From the NCBI GenBank assembly GCA_963971405.1, contig OZ020484.1, forward strand, positions 18,786,001 through 18,850,000: a stretch of DNA of 64,000 bases. The letters are read 5' to 3'. Shown piece by piece: positions 45,298 through 59,046 of the stretch. This DNA is from Psococerastis gibbosa. Lineage: Eukaryota > Arthropoda > Insecta > Psocodea > Psocidae. Under the pieces are notes generated by a model. The model was not told the DNA's origin, did no database searches, and saw only the letters and a program-made list of their open reading frames with translations. The position numbers and the translations under genes were made by a program. The number at the start of each line of letters is the position of its first letter. Positions within the stretch are counted from its first letter, which is position 1.

Positions 45298-48200
45298 TTA
45301 TTGCATGTATAAACTAGCGGCAAATACAATGTCGCGCTTTATAGCGTTGGATGCTTCTTCCATTTTCTGTTGCAACGTCGGTTCACCGATGATTCGAGCG
45401 GCATCTTTAACATCTCTAATTGTTTCATTTAATTGTTGAATACAGCGGACAATTATGCCTTCTTGAATATCAGTCAATGTCATTATTTGTGAAAATGGCT
45501 GCAAGAAAATAAAACAATATGACTCGAATGAAAGTGACGAAAATCACTTGCAATTATCGTATTTTGATTTCTGATCCATCAAATCAGAAATCAAAATGGC
45601 CTTTTGTGAGGATAATGACTAATGAGTTGCACTAGAACATGCAAATACCTGTAGCCTACCTAACTATTTGTTGCAATAGGCAAAGTGCCATTTAACGACA
45701 CAGCAAACAAGAGTTAATGTTTTGGCCTCGTCTTTACAAACCATGCGGTAAAATGCCTCCATTTTAGCAAAATAAAAAATACGCAGCCCTTACTGCCTAT
45801 AAGCTCATTGTCGGGGATCAATTGACTGCCTTACAGCTTATTGTTGGAGTTCCATTGGATGCACCCTGCTAAGATTGCTTTCAACGTTTTTTGGTAACTG
45901 TGTTTCATCAGCTGTATTGTTATCGGCTCAGGGCCATATTCATAGTGTTTTTTGGCATAAACGTCCGAGCCCTCTGCTTCAATGTCTTTCACTTTTTCAT
46001 TGTTCGTGCTCTCTGCTTCAATGTCTCCATTTTCCATAGAACCACACAAAACTAGACTAATAAGCTCACCTGGCTTTTTAGGCTTATTCAAGAAAATCTC
46101 TAATTTGGAGTCTAATGCAGAATGATATTACAAAACAGTTTCGACTGCTTTTAACGAATCCATGAATGAAATGAACGACTTTGTAGGCCAATAATAATAG
46201 CACCTACTCGTAGCACGTGAAATAAACATTTACAACTAACTGCTTCACACCCTGCAGGGACGACTTCTGTGATGTTATACAGTTCATAAAATTAAAATAA
46301 CCTACCTTATCCAAAGCCCACTCATACACAACAGGTACCAGCCCAAAATTTAGACCTTTCTCAGGACCAAAAGGATCAACTTGGCGAACTTGGCAGCTTC
46401 TCTCAATGAGTGTCACCTCTTTCTCTAGTTCTTTGATTGTTTCTATAGCCTAAAGGAATCGTATTGGGCATTAATCATTACATACTACAACCCTGATACT
46501 GTGAATTATTTAACTCTAAGGATACCGGAGGTAACGAAATAATGAGCAATGTTCATATTAATGCATAGATCAAATCGGAAACCACCAAATATCCGGTTGG
46601 TGAACAAAATCAAAGTTCACAGGAAATGTCTATTGCAGAGCTGTTAAAATTGTAAAAATTATTTATTTTAAACCAACTCGGTGTTAGAAATATCAAAATG
46701 CTTAAGAATATTTCTTCTAAGGGATGTGATACTTTTGACACCTCTCTATCGATATCTCCCGTGGTATTTGATTTTTATATACCTGTAAGGCTTCTCCTAC
46801 TCCGATTGTCTTAAAGGCAGCAAATATTTCACTGCACTGGGGGAACAAGCACTTCAGTGTAACCAAGCTCTGATATCCCTTAAGAGTGTAAAGCCCGTAG
46901 GAAAGTGGCAGCCCGAAATTTAATATTTTTTTATTTTTTATTTAATTAACTAAGCATGTTATTAAAGATTTGGCTCATCAAAGTTGTAGAAGACTACTTC
47001 ATGCATCATATTATAAGATATTTTTAATTTTCGAAATTGTACTTTTTTCAGAAACATGCAAATATTTTATAAACAATAACTTTTCACGTATAATCGATTT
47101 TATAAAAAAAAAACTACAATTTCGAAAACTAAAAAATTAATACCTTATTATATGATGCATGAAGAAGTTTTCTATAACTTCAATGAGCCAAATCTTATGC
47201 TTAGTTAATTAAATAAAAAATAAAAAGTATTAAATTTCGGGCTGCCACTTTCCTACGGGCTGTACACTCTTAAACAATAAACATTTCTTTATTTTAAAGT
47301 CTCGTTTATAAATTAAAATGGGCATACCGACAGATCTGCTGCAGTAGAAGCTGGGGTTTTGCATTAACTCATTTGCTCCCTAGACAAATGTCTTCGCGAA
47401 TCACAGGGGCTCAAATCGTCCGTGTGTACCGGACCCTCATAAATATATATCCGTGCAATCACAAGATCCTTTTAAAAGTTGAAAATCACTTACAGCTTGC
47501 AGTAATGGGGGCACTTTCAATGTCTCTCCAGTGTCTTTTCCTTGGTAAACGAAGCATGAAAGAAGTGCAGCTATTTCTGCGGGTTGCAAATGATTCAGAG
47601 TATTGCGCAGAACAAGCTCCGTGATGAGGAGCTCAGAATTGCTCATTTCACAAGCTACATTCCCCTTCATTTGAACTGTAATAAATCCAAACACGAGAAA
47701 CCATTACTTGACATGCCTATATAGGCGGGGATTCCACCGACCTCGTTTGCGTTTGTCAGCGTGATATTGACGTGGTAGCAGACATTAAAGACTGTCTTTA
47801 ATGTCTGCTACCACGCCAATATCACGCTGACAAACACAAACGAGGTCGGTGGAATCCCCGCGTTCAGTCGTGTTACAAGGAACAGGCAATAAAAAGTCAG
47901 TGTTTTCCAATTGACTAGTATTGCAATTGCCCATTTCCTTGGGGCTCTGTTGGTCACAATCCCAGTAGAATTAAAATAGGCCCATCATGAGGCGTGCGTG
48001 GTCACCGGTGGCACTCTCCACAATTACATGAATCCTTCTCGTTAATTTAAACTGAGTACGCATGCAATATATATCGTATTATAAGCTGTAGTGAACGACG
48101 CCGTGTCGCCAGGTCAATGGGTTTTAAAGTATTATTTCTTGCTATAAAATAATATTGCTAATGTTAATTTTATCCTGTAGGCTAGAACTTGAAGAGCACA

Positions 48201-51200
48201 AACCAGAATTGCGGTTATCGACGTATCCAAGCTCCCGAAGCACATGCAGCCTGTTTTGATAATCCGAGTAGAGAGACATGCTCTCGTAGGACAGCAAATA
48301 TGCCAAATTCTCTTTTTCTTTCTCTAGTGAACTGATTCTGAATACTTGCTCCAACTGCTGCTCCCAGTCAGCAATGTCTTCTCTACCTGTCTGTGCCATG
48401 GTTTCCCTGATCTGAAGAGAAGGATAGAAGTAATATGTATATTAACAAGTACCTAATACAGACGAATAGAAGGATTCACTCTACCCTAGTCAAGCTTAAT
48501 CTTCTGTACATGTACAATAAACCTAGGCGGCTAGGTCTATGTGCTCCAAACCACAAAATTATTAACGATAATAATAATTACTTACCGAAACTATTATAGA
48601 CTTGTTACGGCCAATGCTTAATAGAATTAGTACCATACATTTATATATTGTACAATTTGTACACAAGAATGTTTTTAACATTATTTTAGTGGAAAAATTA
48701 TTCCTGCTGATCCCAGCTCGCTTGAATAAACTTGTTTATTTTGTAGTATTACAATATATTGTACTATAGGAGGGCTGCCACCTGGAGGACATCACGTGGG
48801 CCAGTCATTGTTTAATATATTCCTGCGTGTTCAAAGCTACTGGCCTTCATTCAGGGTGCGTTTCCTTTGCTGAGTTATTCAAGAAATTAGGGTTAAGTAT
48901 TGTATGATACCGGTACCTCACCCTCATCTCATGAGTTCAAGCGGCAATTCTAAAATACTTAAAACCCAAAGGTTTTAGGGTAGCTCATGTCATCTTTTTT
49001 TTTCTTTTTAATGACTTTTTATGGACCCAGATCTACTTATAGTGGCCCATTTCCCTTGTCCAATGCAAACGACCCCATGGATTTCGGACATTATTTTTAT
49101 TGTTTCCGTATGAATTTTTGGCAATTGGCAAACTGGTATACGTTCTCGATGTCAACCTACACCTGCTACATGCGATAATGGCCAAGCTGAGACTAGCTTA
49201 CCACTGACGAAATGAAACAGGCGAAAGCATGACTTAACCCATCCTTAGTAAGTTACTCCTCAAGACGCCTTATTCTTGTAATATAATGTTAACAAATGTA
49301 AATGGACAGCAATTACCTGAGAGAGCCGTTTAATAGCTCGAAGTTCATCTTCGCTTGTGACAGGCATATCTTTCAATATGGGGACAGTGTCTAGTTTTCC
49401 GGACATTTGGACATCGTGAGTGGCTGCCATTAAATCCTCCAATGCCCTGCTGAAGCTCTGACCTGGCGGATTGTCCCTACAATAACCACGTGAAAACTAT
49501 AAGTGAAGTCACCTCAGTTGAACTGAGGGTTTTTCATTTTACTTAATATAACGTAGAGTACCTTGCCACCCTTCCAACAGTCTAATATGGTAAACTAGGC
49601 GGAATTTATTAATCAACAGTGGAAACAAAAGCTGGCACATAGAAGTAGCTAAGAAAGTAACGAAAGTATGAGTTTTACTGTAGGTTTCTCTCAATGATAA
49701 TAGAATGGATCGCGCCTAACCATAAGTTAAGCATTGCCGATAACGGACTAACTTAGGGGGAAATTTGTCCAGGTTGTAGCTGCAAATGAAAAATTCAACA
49801 GTCAGGGTTGACAATAGAATTCAGGTGCTGTAAGTCTTGCGCACATGACCTTGGGTACCTGGCCATGTTAACAGCTTTATTATGGCTATATTGCGCTCAT
49901 CGTGAGAACCACCAGCTTAAACTGGTAAACAACTATTTGTTTCTTCATTGCATGTGCTGTGGATCCTGCTAGCCTGGTTTCTCTACATTTTGCAGTCACT
50001 AACATCTATTGGCTAAAATTTCTACTGGGCACTCACAATCCACCTTTTCTACAAATCAACTTTCATAACTGCTGCGTTAGGGACAGACACTTGGCTATAA
50101 ATGAAAATTTAGAGCGACATTAATTATTCTAAGGACTCTAACCCTATTAATATAGAAGACATATTGTATCTCTACTCCCTGTGAAGTTCTTGATTTTCTA
50201 CACATGTAAGGCTTTTCCCCCCAGTTGTCTTTTATGATGCCATGGCAACATAGAATATGTGTCAATACGTGTAAAGAAGATTAAAAGACAGAGAACTCAC
50301 TTGAACCTCGGAATTTGTCTATTGTCCCAGTCGTTGAGAACTATCTTCGAGTCCAACTTAATGTTTATGGAAGTGATGTCAATAATATCGAGTGGCTCAA
50401 TAGTGATAACTACATGACCTCCTAGGGTAGTAGGAACGTACACTTTGGGATCGGTCAATGCAAGAACCTGCAATGTAAGTACAAAAATTAAAAACTTACC
50501 CGCATACACATCAGGGTTACATCATTAATTAGGCAAACGTATTACTAACATACACTTAGCGTATAAATAGCTTTTTTCGTCAGCGTTCTTTTCTACAGGT
50601 CCTTCGTTTGCCCTTACAGTGCAAAACGTGCCTAAGGAAGTTTTCATTTTACTAAAATTCTTACTTTTCTAAAGTTGGCGATTGTTTCATCGGTCTTTGA
50701 TTGATTTTCATCCAGGACTAAAACTCTGAATTTAATATCTTTCTTATACTCAGCAGAAAGCAAAAGGCCGAGTTTGTTGACATGTGCTCCATTAGAGACT
50801 AGAAGGACTCGACCAGGAGTCATAAATTTGAGTACATTTTTACTAGCAAGTACTTTCGAGCTCAACTCGTGCCAAATATCCAAAAATTCAAGTCCAAGCA
50901 TTGCCACAGACTTAAGTTTCTCCCACGACTCGCTTTTGTCTGTTGATATTATTGCGTCCTGTAGAGCTTGGTCAACGCGCTGTAGCATTTCTTCGTGTGT
51001 TCGCTTCTTTTTTACGTGGTCAACTTCCATGAAGCTATTAGCCATCATTTCCTCGACGGTGACTCGCCCCTGCACAGTAACTCGTTTCCTTTCCAGCTTT
51101 AGAATAATGGAATACGTCAAGCGGAATTGCGACTCAATTTTCCGCGGTTGTCCTGTAACCAAGTGGAAGAATAGCTAAATTCATGTCAAACTTTAATATT

Positions 51201-54200
51201 ATAATTTTACACAACACGCATAATCATTGAGCTGCTGGGAGCAGAGGCTGACTTAGAGAAAAACACCATAACTGCTCATGATGCCAATGTTAAAATAATA
51301 AAACAATAATTAAGTAAATTAATAGTGCCCTCAATTTTCAATTTTTTCGCTAAGTCAAATTTCTCATGAAATAATGATCGTAGAGCAATAAATACGGTGT
51401 CATAAATGAGAAAATATATTCCTCTACGATTTGATGTACAGTATGGCGCCATCACTAACACCGAACGGCCACAGGTATGGAGCGTGATTTGTTAAAAATA
51501 ACTGTCACTGAGGAGTGAGGATGTCAGCTCGAAGAAGTTCCAATACTGTGGGTAATTGGTGTTAGTCACGGCCATATGCTGTGTATCAAAATGAAGAGGA
51601 ACATTTCTTCCACTTTATAACAACTCATTTATGATTCTAAGATGTGAATGTCATGAGAAGTTTTTAAAAAAAAAGGAAAATGCGGGGGTCCATTTGCTCA
51701 TAATGTGACAAGTTGCTTCAAAATGGGACACCTGGTTTTAGGATCACTACGACCATCCCATCTTTGAAAAACAAAATAAATAAATCTAATACTTTTGAGA
51801 GGGAAAGTCATGGATTTGGCTTTATAAAGACCTTTCTTCTGGCTGATCTAGAATTTTCCCCAGGGGGAAAACAGAAAATGTAGCCGGTAAATGGTTGGTT
51901 TATAACCATTTTGACAAAGAAAAATTTAATTTTAGAGACGAAAGCAGTACTTCGGCTGCGAACAGAGTCTGGAAGAAAGAATTTAAACTTTAGGATCAAA
52001 ATAATAGGATTCACGCAGTTTATCTATGACATTACAAGATTTTACTTTTATTAATCAGCCTTCGTCTACATGTCGCTCATGCACGAGAAAAGTGACACAT
52101 TTCTAAATATTGACCTTTGAGATAATTCAAATTTTAGTTCTGACCATTTTTTAGTTTTTACTTGTAGTACTATCGAGGCACTTAATACTTTAGAGATGTG
52201 ACAGTTTACTTGAAAGAGAAGTGTAATTACCACGTCAACGCCTGGAGCACATTCCAAATTATGTCAGTATTGCCAAACCCGAAGTAGTCAAACATGACAA
52301 TGGATCCGTGACAAAACGCAATCTTATGGAAACAAATTAAACTAGATATGTGACACTACATTCATAAAATTCGCTATATTTTCCTCGACATTTTTGCATA
52401 AAACTCAATTTTGCAATTTTTTGAAATGTGTCACTTTTCTCGTTCATGAGCGATGTATTATCCCTGCTGATTTAGCCATGATCTAGGCCACATTTTGAAG
52501 AAAAAAATAATCTATCGACAATATAGTAATAGAACAAAAGTCCTTATTATTATTATTATTATTGTAATTATAAACTAGAATATTAACTGAACTAACCAGT
52601 CATCATAGCCTGCAACTCATGTTCTTTGGGCACATCCCCCTTACAAACAAGAAGAACGTTTCCGTTCTCATCCAGTCCTCTGCGTCCAGCACGACCCGCC
52701 ATCTGAATATACTCGGACGGGAGAAGTAACCTTTCACATAATCCGTCAAACTTCAGAATAGAATCGAACACTACTGTTTTTGCAGGCATATTGACTCCCA
52801 TTGCGAAAGTTTCCGTCGCAAATAGAACCTTCACACACCTCTCTTGGAAGAGAAGTTCAACAATTTCTTTTAAAATAGGAAGTATGCCGCTGTGATGAAC
52901 TCCGATACCACGCTCCAGAAGTCTTTGCATTTGTAGAATCTGTGGTTGAAAATTTACAATGAGAGATTTGGGAAGTTGAAAAATAATTATTGATAATAAC
53001 AATAATAACAACTTGTATTTTACGTTACCCTCAAACTAATCTTTCTCTTTGGGGTACTATTTCGTCTGCTTGTATGTACCTAATATTGAAACTAAGTAAA
53101 CTAATGGGAGGTGATGGTAAATTTGAATTTATATTTAATTATGACATACAAGTGCGGGTAAGTAACTAACTAAATTGAGCAAATTTGCAACATGCATGCC
53201 GGCCTATTATGGCGATTAGTATGAACTTACTCCTGGGGTAAAAAATGTAAACAAAGCAGTTTTGAATAGCACTTTCTATTGTACAATGATCTTACGACAA
53301 AAGAAACTTGTACCCTGTACCCTGAATATAGATTCTGTATAACAAGTCTGCTTATTTTTTCCATGTTCATGAATGCATTTTAAAAATTGGTAATATTCAT
53401 AATAGGTTGATCTGCCACCCTCGCATGCTCCGATTTGAAGGGCCACAGCTTTTTAATTTTATATTCACCTATTTTATTTTATTTTATTTCATTATAAATA
53501 CACAGATTTTCTATCTATCCAATCCCAGGTTAAGATTGAAAATAATCGCCAAAGTAGACCCGCAGAAACTGTAAATTTATTTCGTTGAATTAGTCGCAAG
53601 AAAAGATTCTATCTGATCATAAGATGAAATAACAGAAAGGATTTTTAAGTCGCATTAATCTAATAGGTCTACCGGTACTCAATACAGGGCAATCGAAAGG
53701 CATGAAGTTTTACATCTGGTATCTTACTTGGGGTAAGTCTCGATCTGATTGATTTAGCCTTTGTATGCTCATTTGAAAGAACATCTTGATATGACTCTTC
53801 TCCTTACTGGTTGTTAGATCGAGAGCGAGGGCGTCTGCATTCTGGTCGCAACGCTTCCGTGACAACGTAAAAGCAATAACAGGCAACTCTTCTCTGGCCA
53901 ATAGATGTTCAAGCAGAGCCACCCACATTGTACTCTCTTGCTTAGGCCCAAGACGCTTTTTTTGACCATCTCGTGGCCCATCAATTCTTTTCTTTCGCTT
54001 CTCCTTTGCCTGCACAGCTGTGACGTATCTACAAAAAGAACAATTAGACATTCCAAAATATTGCATCAAATAGCAACTACTAATTTAAAGCTATTACACT
54101 TCTTGGACTGTGAAAGGAAAAATGAAATATTCTCATTATGTGCACTCACAACTATTAGGGCTGAAATTCGACCTGATTTAGATAAATTGCTCGTCCCACT

Positions 54201-57200
54201 TACCCTTGTCTTTTAAAAGTGTTACCGTCCAGCAGAAGAAACCGTTCGTCTTTCGTACTACCACCAGACCCGGTGTATAAAAAGTGTTTCAACGGCACAG
54301 GTCGCTGGAGAGTACTCACAACATACATTCGTCTCTGCTTTGTGCGGCCGACCCAGTCAGCAAATTGTAACGCATTAGGAATAGTTGCACTGAGCATTAC
54401 AATACTAACATGGGGCGGCAGCAATATGACAACTTCTTCCCAAACATGACCTCTCTATAACAAATAATTCTGATCAGGTTGGGTAAGTACTTCAGTCACA
54501 GCCTCTTGCCTAAAATTTGCCAATGTCGGATATACAACAGTCGTCGAATGTGGACGGCAATATAACAATAAATAAATAAGTTACTTTAATAAAATAAGAA
54601 CTTACATCCATGTCATTAATGTAGTGAACTTCATCAAAAATGGCATACTCCAAATCTCGTATAACATCATTTTGAGCCAGGAGCATGGACCTCAAAATTT
54701 CAGTTGTCATTACCAAACAAGTTCCAGTAGAGTTAACCTAAAACAGCACCATCATCAAGCAAAGGGAAACCAACACACATTATAATATGTCAGTATGACC
54801 AACTCCATACTCACCGTTCATTCATTATATCCATCATTCATTGTATCATTCTTTTGCGCATAACTTACTTGAAAATCTCCAGTGATAAGACCAACGTCTC
54901 GGAAAGTATTGCGGAACTCCCGGTACTTTTGATTTGACAAAGCTTTGATGGGGGAAGTGTATATTGTGCGAGTCATGTGCCGTTGCGAGAGAGCTATGGC
55001 GTATTCAGCGACCACTGTCTTTCCAGCGGACGTGTGTGCAGACACGAGAACATTGCATCGCTCCTCAAGTTTCAAAATAGCCTGGAACATCAAAAATATT
55101 CCTTGCTACCAAAACTACTTTAGAAACACTTAGTGAAAGTTTTTCTTGTGGCCCCTTTGCTTACCTCAAGTAGCTGAATTGTCCAACTTATTGCCCGCCC
55201 AAGTATACGGCCCGAACGTAACCACTCAATAACCACCTCATACACTTGCCTACTTCCATCAGACCGTGATATGACAGGTTTTTATAATTTTATTGTTATT
55301 GTGACACTTATCACAGCAATAATAATAAATAAATAAATAAATAAATAACCGTGTGTTTTTCCAAAAACCATTTTTATCCAAATACAAATACAGTTGAAGT
55401 GCCCCCTCATGCCAGCGTCGTGCGAGGGTAGCACTCAACACCTAAATATACCTAATTCATTAATGTAATTTGTGCAATATGTTGCATATTGTTTTGCTTT
55501 CATGACAAGTTGCTGCAAGTGACGAGTTCCGACCACAAGCTATGCAAATTGATGGCTTAATAACCGTAAAAGAAGTATTTCACCCATCTTAACTCTAGCT
55601 GTGTCCTTCATTAAGTGCCCTAATGCTAGTAGGCCTAGTATAATGAAATTTCACCTGTTTTTGAAAGTTGTCCAATTCGAAATCATACTTGAACGCCATA
55701 TTTGGAACTCTCTGATGAAAATCAGCAACAGGATTTGATACATCAACAACTTCAGCCCAGTCAGTGCTCGTTATAGCCTTCGGCAGACCCATTTCTGAGA
55801 TTCGCAACACGTGGGCTTTCATTTCTACATCCTGCAGACAACAAAGAGCCATGACAATTAGGCTATTATCTTATAATTGGAAACTGCTTTAACAAAAAAC
55901 CATCTAATATTGTAATATTAATATTGGTACAATATATTGTAAAACAGAATTTTGTCATAGTTGAGTGTTATGTTGAGTCCATTAGAGCAGAGCATGTTTC
56001 AAACTGCGGCAAACTTGGTAGTGTGCACAGCGTTGGCAGGGGAACATGGTGGGACATGATACCACGCTTAGGCAGTCTACGTGCGTGTCGAGTCCTGGTC
56101 ACCTCCGATTTCATCGTGTGACTATACCATGTTCCCCAAGTGGTTCGGAATCCACTATAATCAGGAGGTCCACCCTGTCAGTCAACTCCCCTTTCTCCGA
56201 GGTGAAAGAGTCTGCCCTTAGGGTGCCGCAAGTTAACAAACCGACTCACTCCCCCCGCCAGGCTGACAGGGTTGCTTAAAGCAAAAATGCTGAAAGCAGG
56301 CGTTAGAAACAACGACAACAGAATTTAATTAATTACTTTACTTTACTTTATCCAACGCCCATCCTTGGCTGTTCAGCCATTCGACGCCGAGCTTCCCAGT
56401 AGCGATTTGTAGGGTGGTGGAAAATTAGCACCACACAATTATTGGTAATTTTTATAATCATTGGTCGCCCTCGCTGGCATGGCAACAATTTTAAGAAATA
56501 TATTGCCGGGAATATAATATAAAGTCAATAATTTGTTACCCACGTTTTGTTTCAAATATTATTTAAATTCTAATCAGGTGATATTAAGCAGAACATGGAC
56601 CATATTGCAATATCCAGTATATTATTAATAATGAATACGTTAATAAATCTTTAAAGTACCTTGGATATGGTCTCTAAAACCACAGCTGCATCTCCGTCAG
56701 ATATTTCAACAGTCTTATGCTCTGAAGCTAAAACATCCGGCTCTGGCTCCGATTGTAGAAAATTAAAAAATGGCTTTTGATCCCTCAGCAAATGAGCTAA
56801 ATCAACAATATGAGTATCTTCTGAATCTTCTTCTATCACTGTGACTCCAGCCTCTCTTGTTTCAGTTTCCTTATTTCCTTCAGCCTTCCCAAGAAAATCA
56901 AACCCTTTTGCAAAAGATGGCGGCGCAGATAGCAAATCTACAATATATGCATACAATATCAGTAGAATGAGTTATCTATCAGAAATATATTAAAAAAATA
57001 AAAAGAATATTAAAAAATCAAGAAATCGGCTAGCAGGCAGATGGTGCCTCCTTCAGTTTCTTACTAGGGACGGCAAGGATAGATTTCATGATGAACATGC
57101 AATTTTCTCAATTAATCGTAGATGATTTTCATAAAGGTACGTCATTGGATTCTACTTTTTTTTCTCTAGAATATGGGTGACAATGGGTGAATTCGATGGG

Positions 57201-58509
57201 GGGAAATCAAAAGTAGAGATTAGCTTTGCCATAGATATTGCGTGTCAATGGTTTACCACATGACAACGCCCGTGCAACATCTCAAAATAGAAAATAAACA
57301 ACTTAGGCATATTCAAAATAAACGCCCACTGCACTGATATATTCCAAATTGACGAAAAAGTGGAGCTAACTTGAAGGCCTATCGGACTTCATTCGTACGG
57401 ATCCTACGGGCGTGTACATATAATTGTTTTCTGTCAGAGAAATCTGTCAGAGAATCACTTAATGGCAAAATAAGTTTGTCACAATCAGTATTGCTTTGAT
57501 TCGGATATTGTCAATCTGGTTCAAGTTGGTAAATGGCTTTATTGTTTGTACTACTCTACTTACCACTTTCTAATCCCAAACAGAAGCTGTTTGCTTCTTC
57601 CAGAAGGTCAGGTATGCAGCTGAGATCAATTTCTTGGCCCCGCAGCTCCAAGCCATTGCTACTAACTTCTGAGGAACCAAGTAATTGGCCACTTGTAGGA
57701 TCTCTGTTCATACGTAACGCAATAGACATATCAGACAAATCAAAATGTAAAAGACCGGACGGATCAGCTTCCCTGGTCCAGTGCTGTTGTGATGATTCGA
57801 AGTCGTTAATTGGCAAGTTATCTTGATTGACTATGAATTGGCGAATCTGATGTTCGACATCAGGTAAAATTGGAGGAGCTCCAAAAGGAAGCTAAATAAT
57901 AAACAATACCATGATTATTGTAAGATAATTACAAATAATATCCCTGCCGTGTCATACTGCTTATGAGGAAGATAAGAAAAAATAAGTATAAAATGTGTGC
58001 ACTATTTCTATGAAGGGGAAGCCAGAACAAACTCAACAATTATTCGGCATTCTTGAAGCCTCACATGCCTGACAATATTATTTATTAATTAAAAACCATA
58101 CGCCGACTAACGAAGTAATAGCAATTCAACATCAGCTTTTTCACATATATATTTTTTTTCTTCTTATTTTACCTTCTACATTGAACTGTACTGTTTTGAA
58201 ATTCAGAGGCGAAGAAATTGCGATAATGATAAATGAAACACGGCGATACGACATGTTAATTGTCTTTTTACATGCATTTCACATCTTTCTTTCTTTCTTG
58301 TCTTGAGGTATCTTCAGGCATCGACTTTTCAGCCTTTACTCTGATATCATTTCACAACTGTAAACGCCTTCTATAAGATCTACGAACCATTAGAAAAACC
58401 ACGGTTGCGACTTGGGACACTTACAGAACTTACTAAACAGTTTACTACTTCCCGGGATTGTGATATTTTTATACTAAATTATTATTACCTCTACTTCAAA
58501 GTCCATCAT
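45298..58509 (-). CDS. SKIC2: SKI2 RNA helicase (Ski complex), complete, 16 exons
   Basis: Exons in transcript order: 58509-58489, 57891-57564, 56937-56660, 55831-55655, 55081-54869, 54737-54606, 54454-54204, 54028-53728, 52939-52597, 51152-50665, 50467-50301, 49476-49317, 48411-48204, 47675-47494, 46449-46306, 45498-45298. All phases agree, giving 1197 aa (human 1246). The first exon is only MMDFEVE. Motifs: SAHTSAGKT (Walker A, about 282-290), DEVH (about 374), LSAT (about 404), [23 protein letters not shown] (about 646), then an arch insertion (about 682-950) and a DSHCT end ([34 protein letters not shown] [15 protein letters not shown]). SKI2 is the DExH 3'-5' helicase of the cytoplasmic Ski complex, feeding mRNA to the exosome. 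The donor at 48203 (TCTG|GTTTGT) is weak. It is SKI2 rather than MTR4 because of the N-terminal LPP...DPSGLLHF region. Confidence 0.96.
45831..46160 (-). pseudogene. Small unrecognised reading frame in a SKI2 intron
   Basis: The minus-strand frame 46091-45831 reads [20 protein letters not shown] and on through [20 protein letters not shown]. With one stop it extends upstream ([15 protein letters not shown], then [12 protein letters not shown]). It lies in the intron between the last two SKI2 exons. It could be a transposon or gene fragment. No family recognised. Confidence 0.25.
46881..47274. mobile_element. TTAA-flanked palindromic MITE, copy 2
   Basis: Ends TTAAGAGTGTAAAGCCCGTA and its inverse ending ACGGGCTGTACACTCTTAA. 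The two halves pair over nearly the whole 394 bp (TGATGAGCC/GGCTCA-type words, ATGCATCATATTATAAGAT against the inverse ATTATATGATGCAT). Same family as 30098-30401. Intron of SKI2. Confidence 0.85.
47724..47861. mobile_element. Hairpin MITE, copy C
   Basis: 138 bp with two differences between the 65-bp arms. The tips are GGCGGGGATTCCACCGACCT and its inverse. The arm-specific stretch is GTTTGTCAGCGTGATATTG. The core is GACGTGGTAGCAGACATTAA. The most intact copy in the window. Intron of SKI2. Confidence 0.9.
49693..49930. repeat. Dispersed repeat, copy 2 of 2
   Basis: A diverged relative of 9296-9590 (AATAGAATGGATCGCGCCTA, ACCATAAGTTAAGCATTGCC). SKI2 intron. Confidence 0.4.
51153..52596. other. 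SKI2 intron with hairpin repeat H2 copy 3
   Basis: 51420-51600 carries the H2 family words (CACTAACACCGAACGGCC, GTGGGTAATTGGTGTTAGTC, GTATCAAAATGAAGAGGA). No exon is supported. 52510-52565 ends with an (ATT)n run resembling the tail of the SINE at 8685. Confidence 0.45.
55985..56290 (+). repeat. 300-bp dispersed repeat, copy 2 of 3
   Basis: Carries CATGTTTCAAACTGCGGCAA through CCGCCAGGCTGACAGGGTTG. Inverse of the copy at 44915-45215. SKI2 intron. Confidence 0.7.
56335..56420 (-). repeat. LINE 3' tail fragment
   Basis: The minus strand reads CTGGGAAGCTCGGCGTCGAA then GGGCGTTGGATAAAGTAAAG. This is the same tail type as 20950-21185, reversed. Confidence 0.55.
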
Positions 58510-59046
58510 TATCGTCAAACTGAATTGAACTTGAAGTAAAAATTAAATAACAGTAATAAAATTAATTCTTCATCTGTTATCTATATTTTTCAGATTGTTT
58601 TGATTGAAAGTTGAAACGTTAGTTTGTTTACTAAACTTCAAAACTTCAACTAGTTCCACACAGAGCAGTCAGAGCTCACGAGGGTACTCTTTTTGGGCCC
58701 TTTCAGATTTTAATCTAGGCTACACTTTTTCTCTATAATCAATCAACCAATATAATTTTTTTTATTAAATTTTAATACTTAAAATATATATTATATTTAC
58801 AATTATTACTTCAAAAGTACCAAAACTGTGATTTGTTAATGCACTTTTTAGTTATTGCCTCTGTGGTTGCGCAAGCGCAAAACACGGTTGCTAGTTGCTA
58901 CTTGCTTTGTTTACCAAATCAATGTCTACTTTTTTTAGTAATTTAAAGGTATAATGAAGTCAAAGTGAAACTGAAAGGTAACGTTAGAGGTTGCTATTAA
59001 ATCTCAAACCTCAGACTTTGGAAGGTTCATATCTAATGGCAATGTT
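58510..59046. promoter_or_regulatory. Likely bidirectional promoter of SKI2 and KIZ
   Basis: The divergent start codons are 537 bp apart. The gap is AT-rich with a GC-containing patch (TGCGCAAGCGC, a near palindrome, at about 58870). No transposon was recognised in it. Confidence 0.55.

Noticed and set aside
46780..46880. Possible extra SKI2 exon with [14 protein letters not shown]
   Set aside because: Exons 47675-47494 and 46449-46306 join directly in phase and match the human protein without a gap.
50774..51178. Plus-strand frame of 134 codons
   Set aside because: Antisense shadow of the SKI2 arch exon 51152-50665.
52597..52939. MTR4 rather than SKI2
   Set aside because: The N-terminal region, the arch and the C-terminus ([15 protein letters not shown]) match SKI2 in order.
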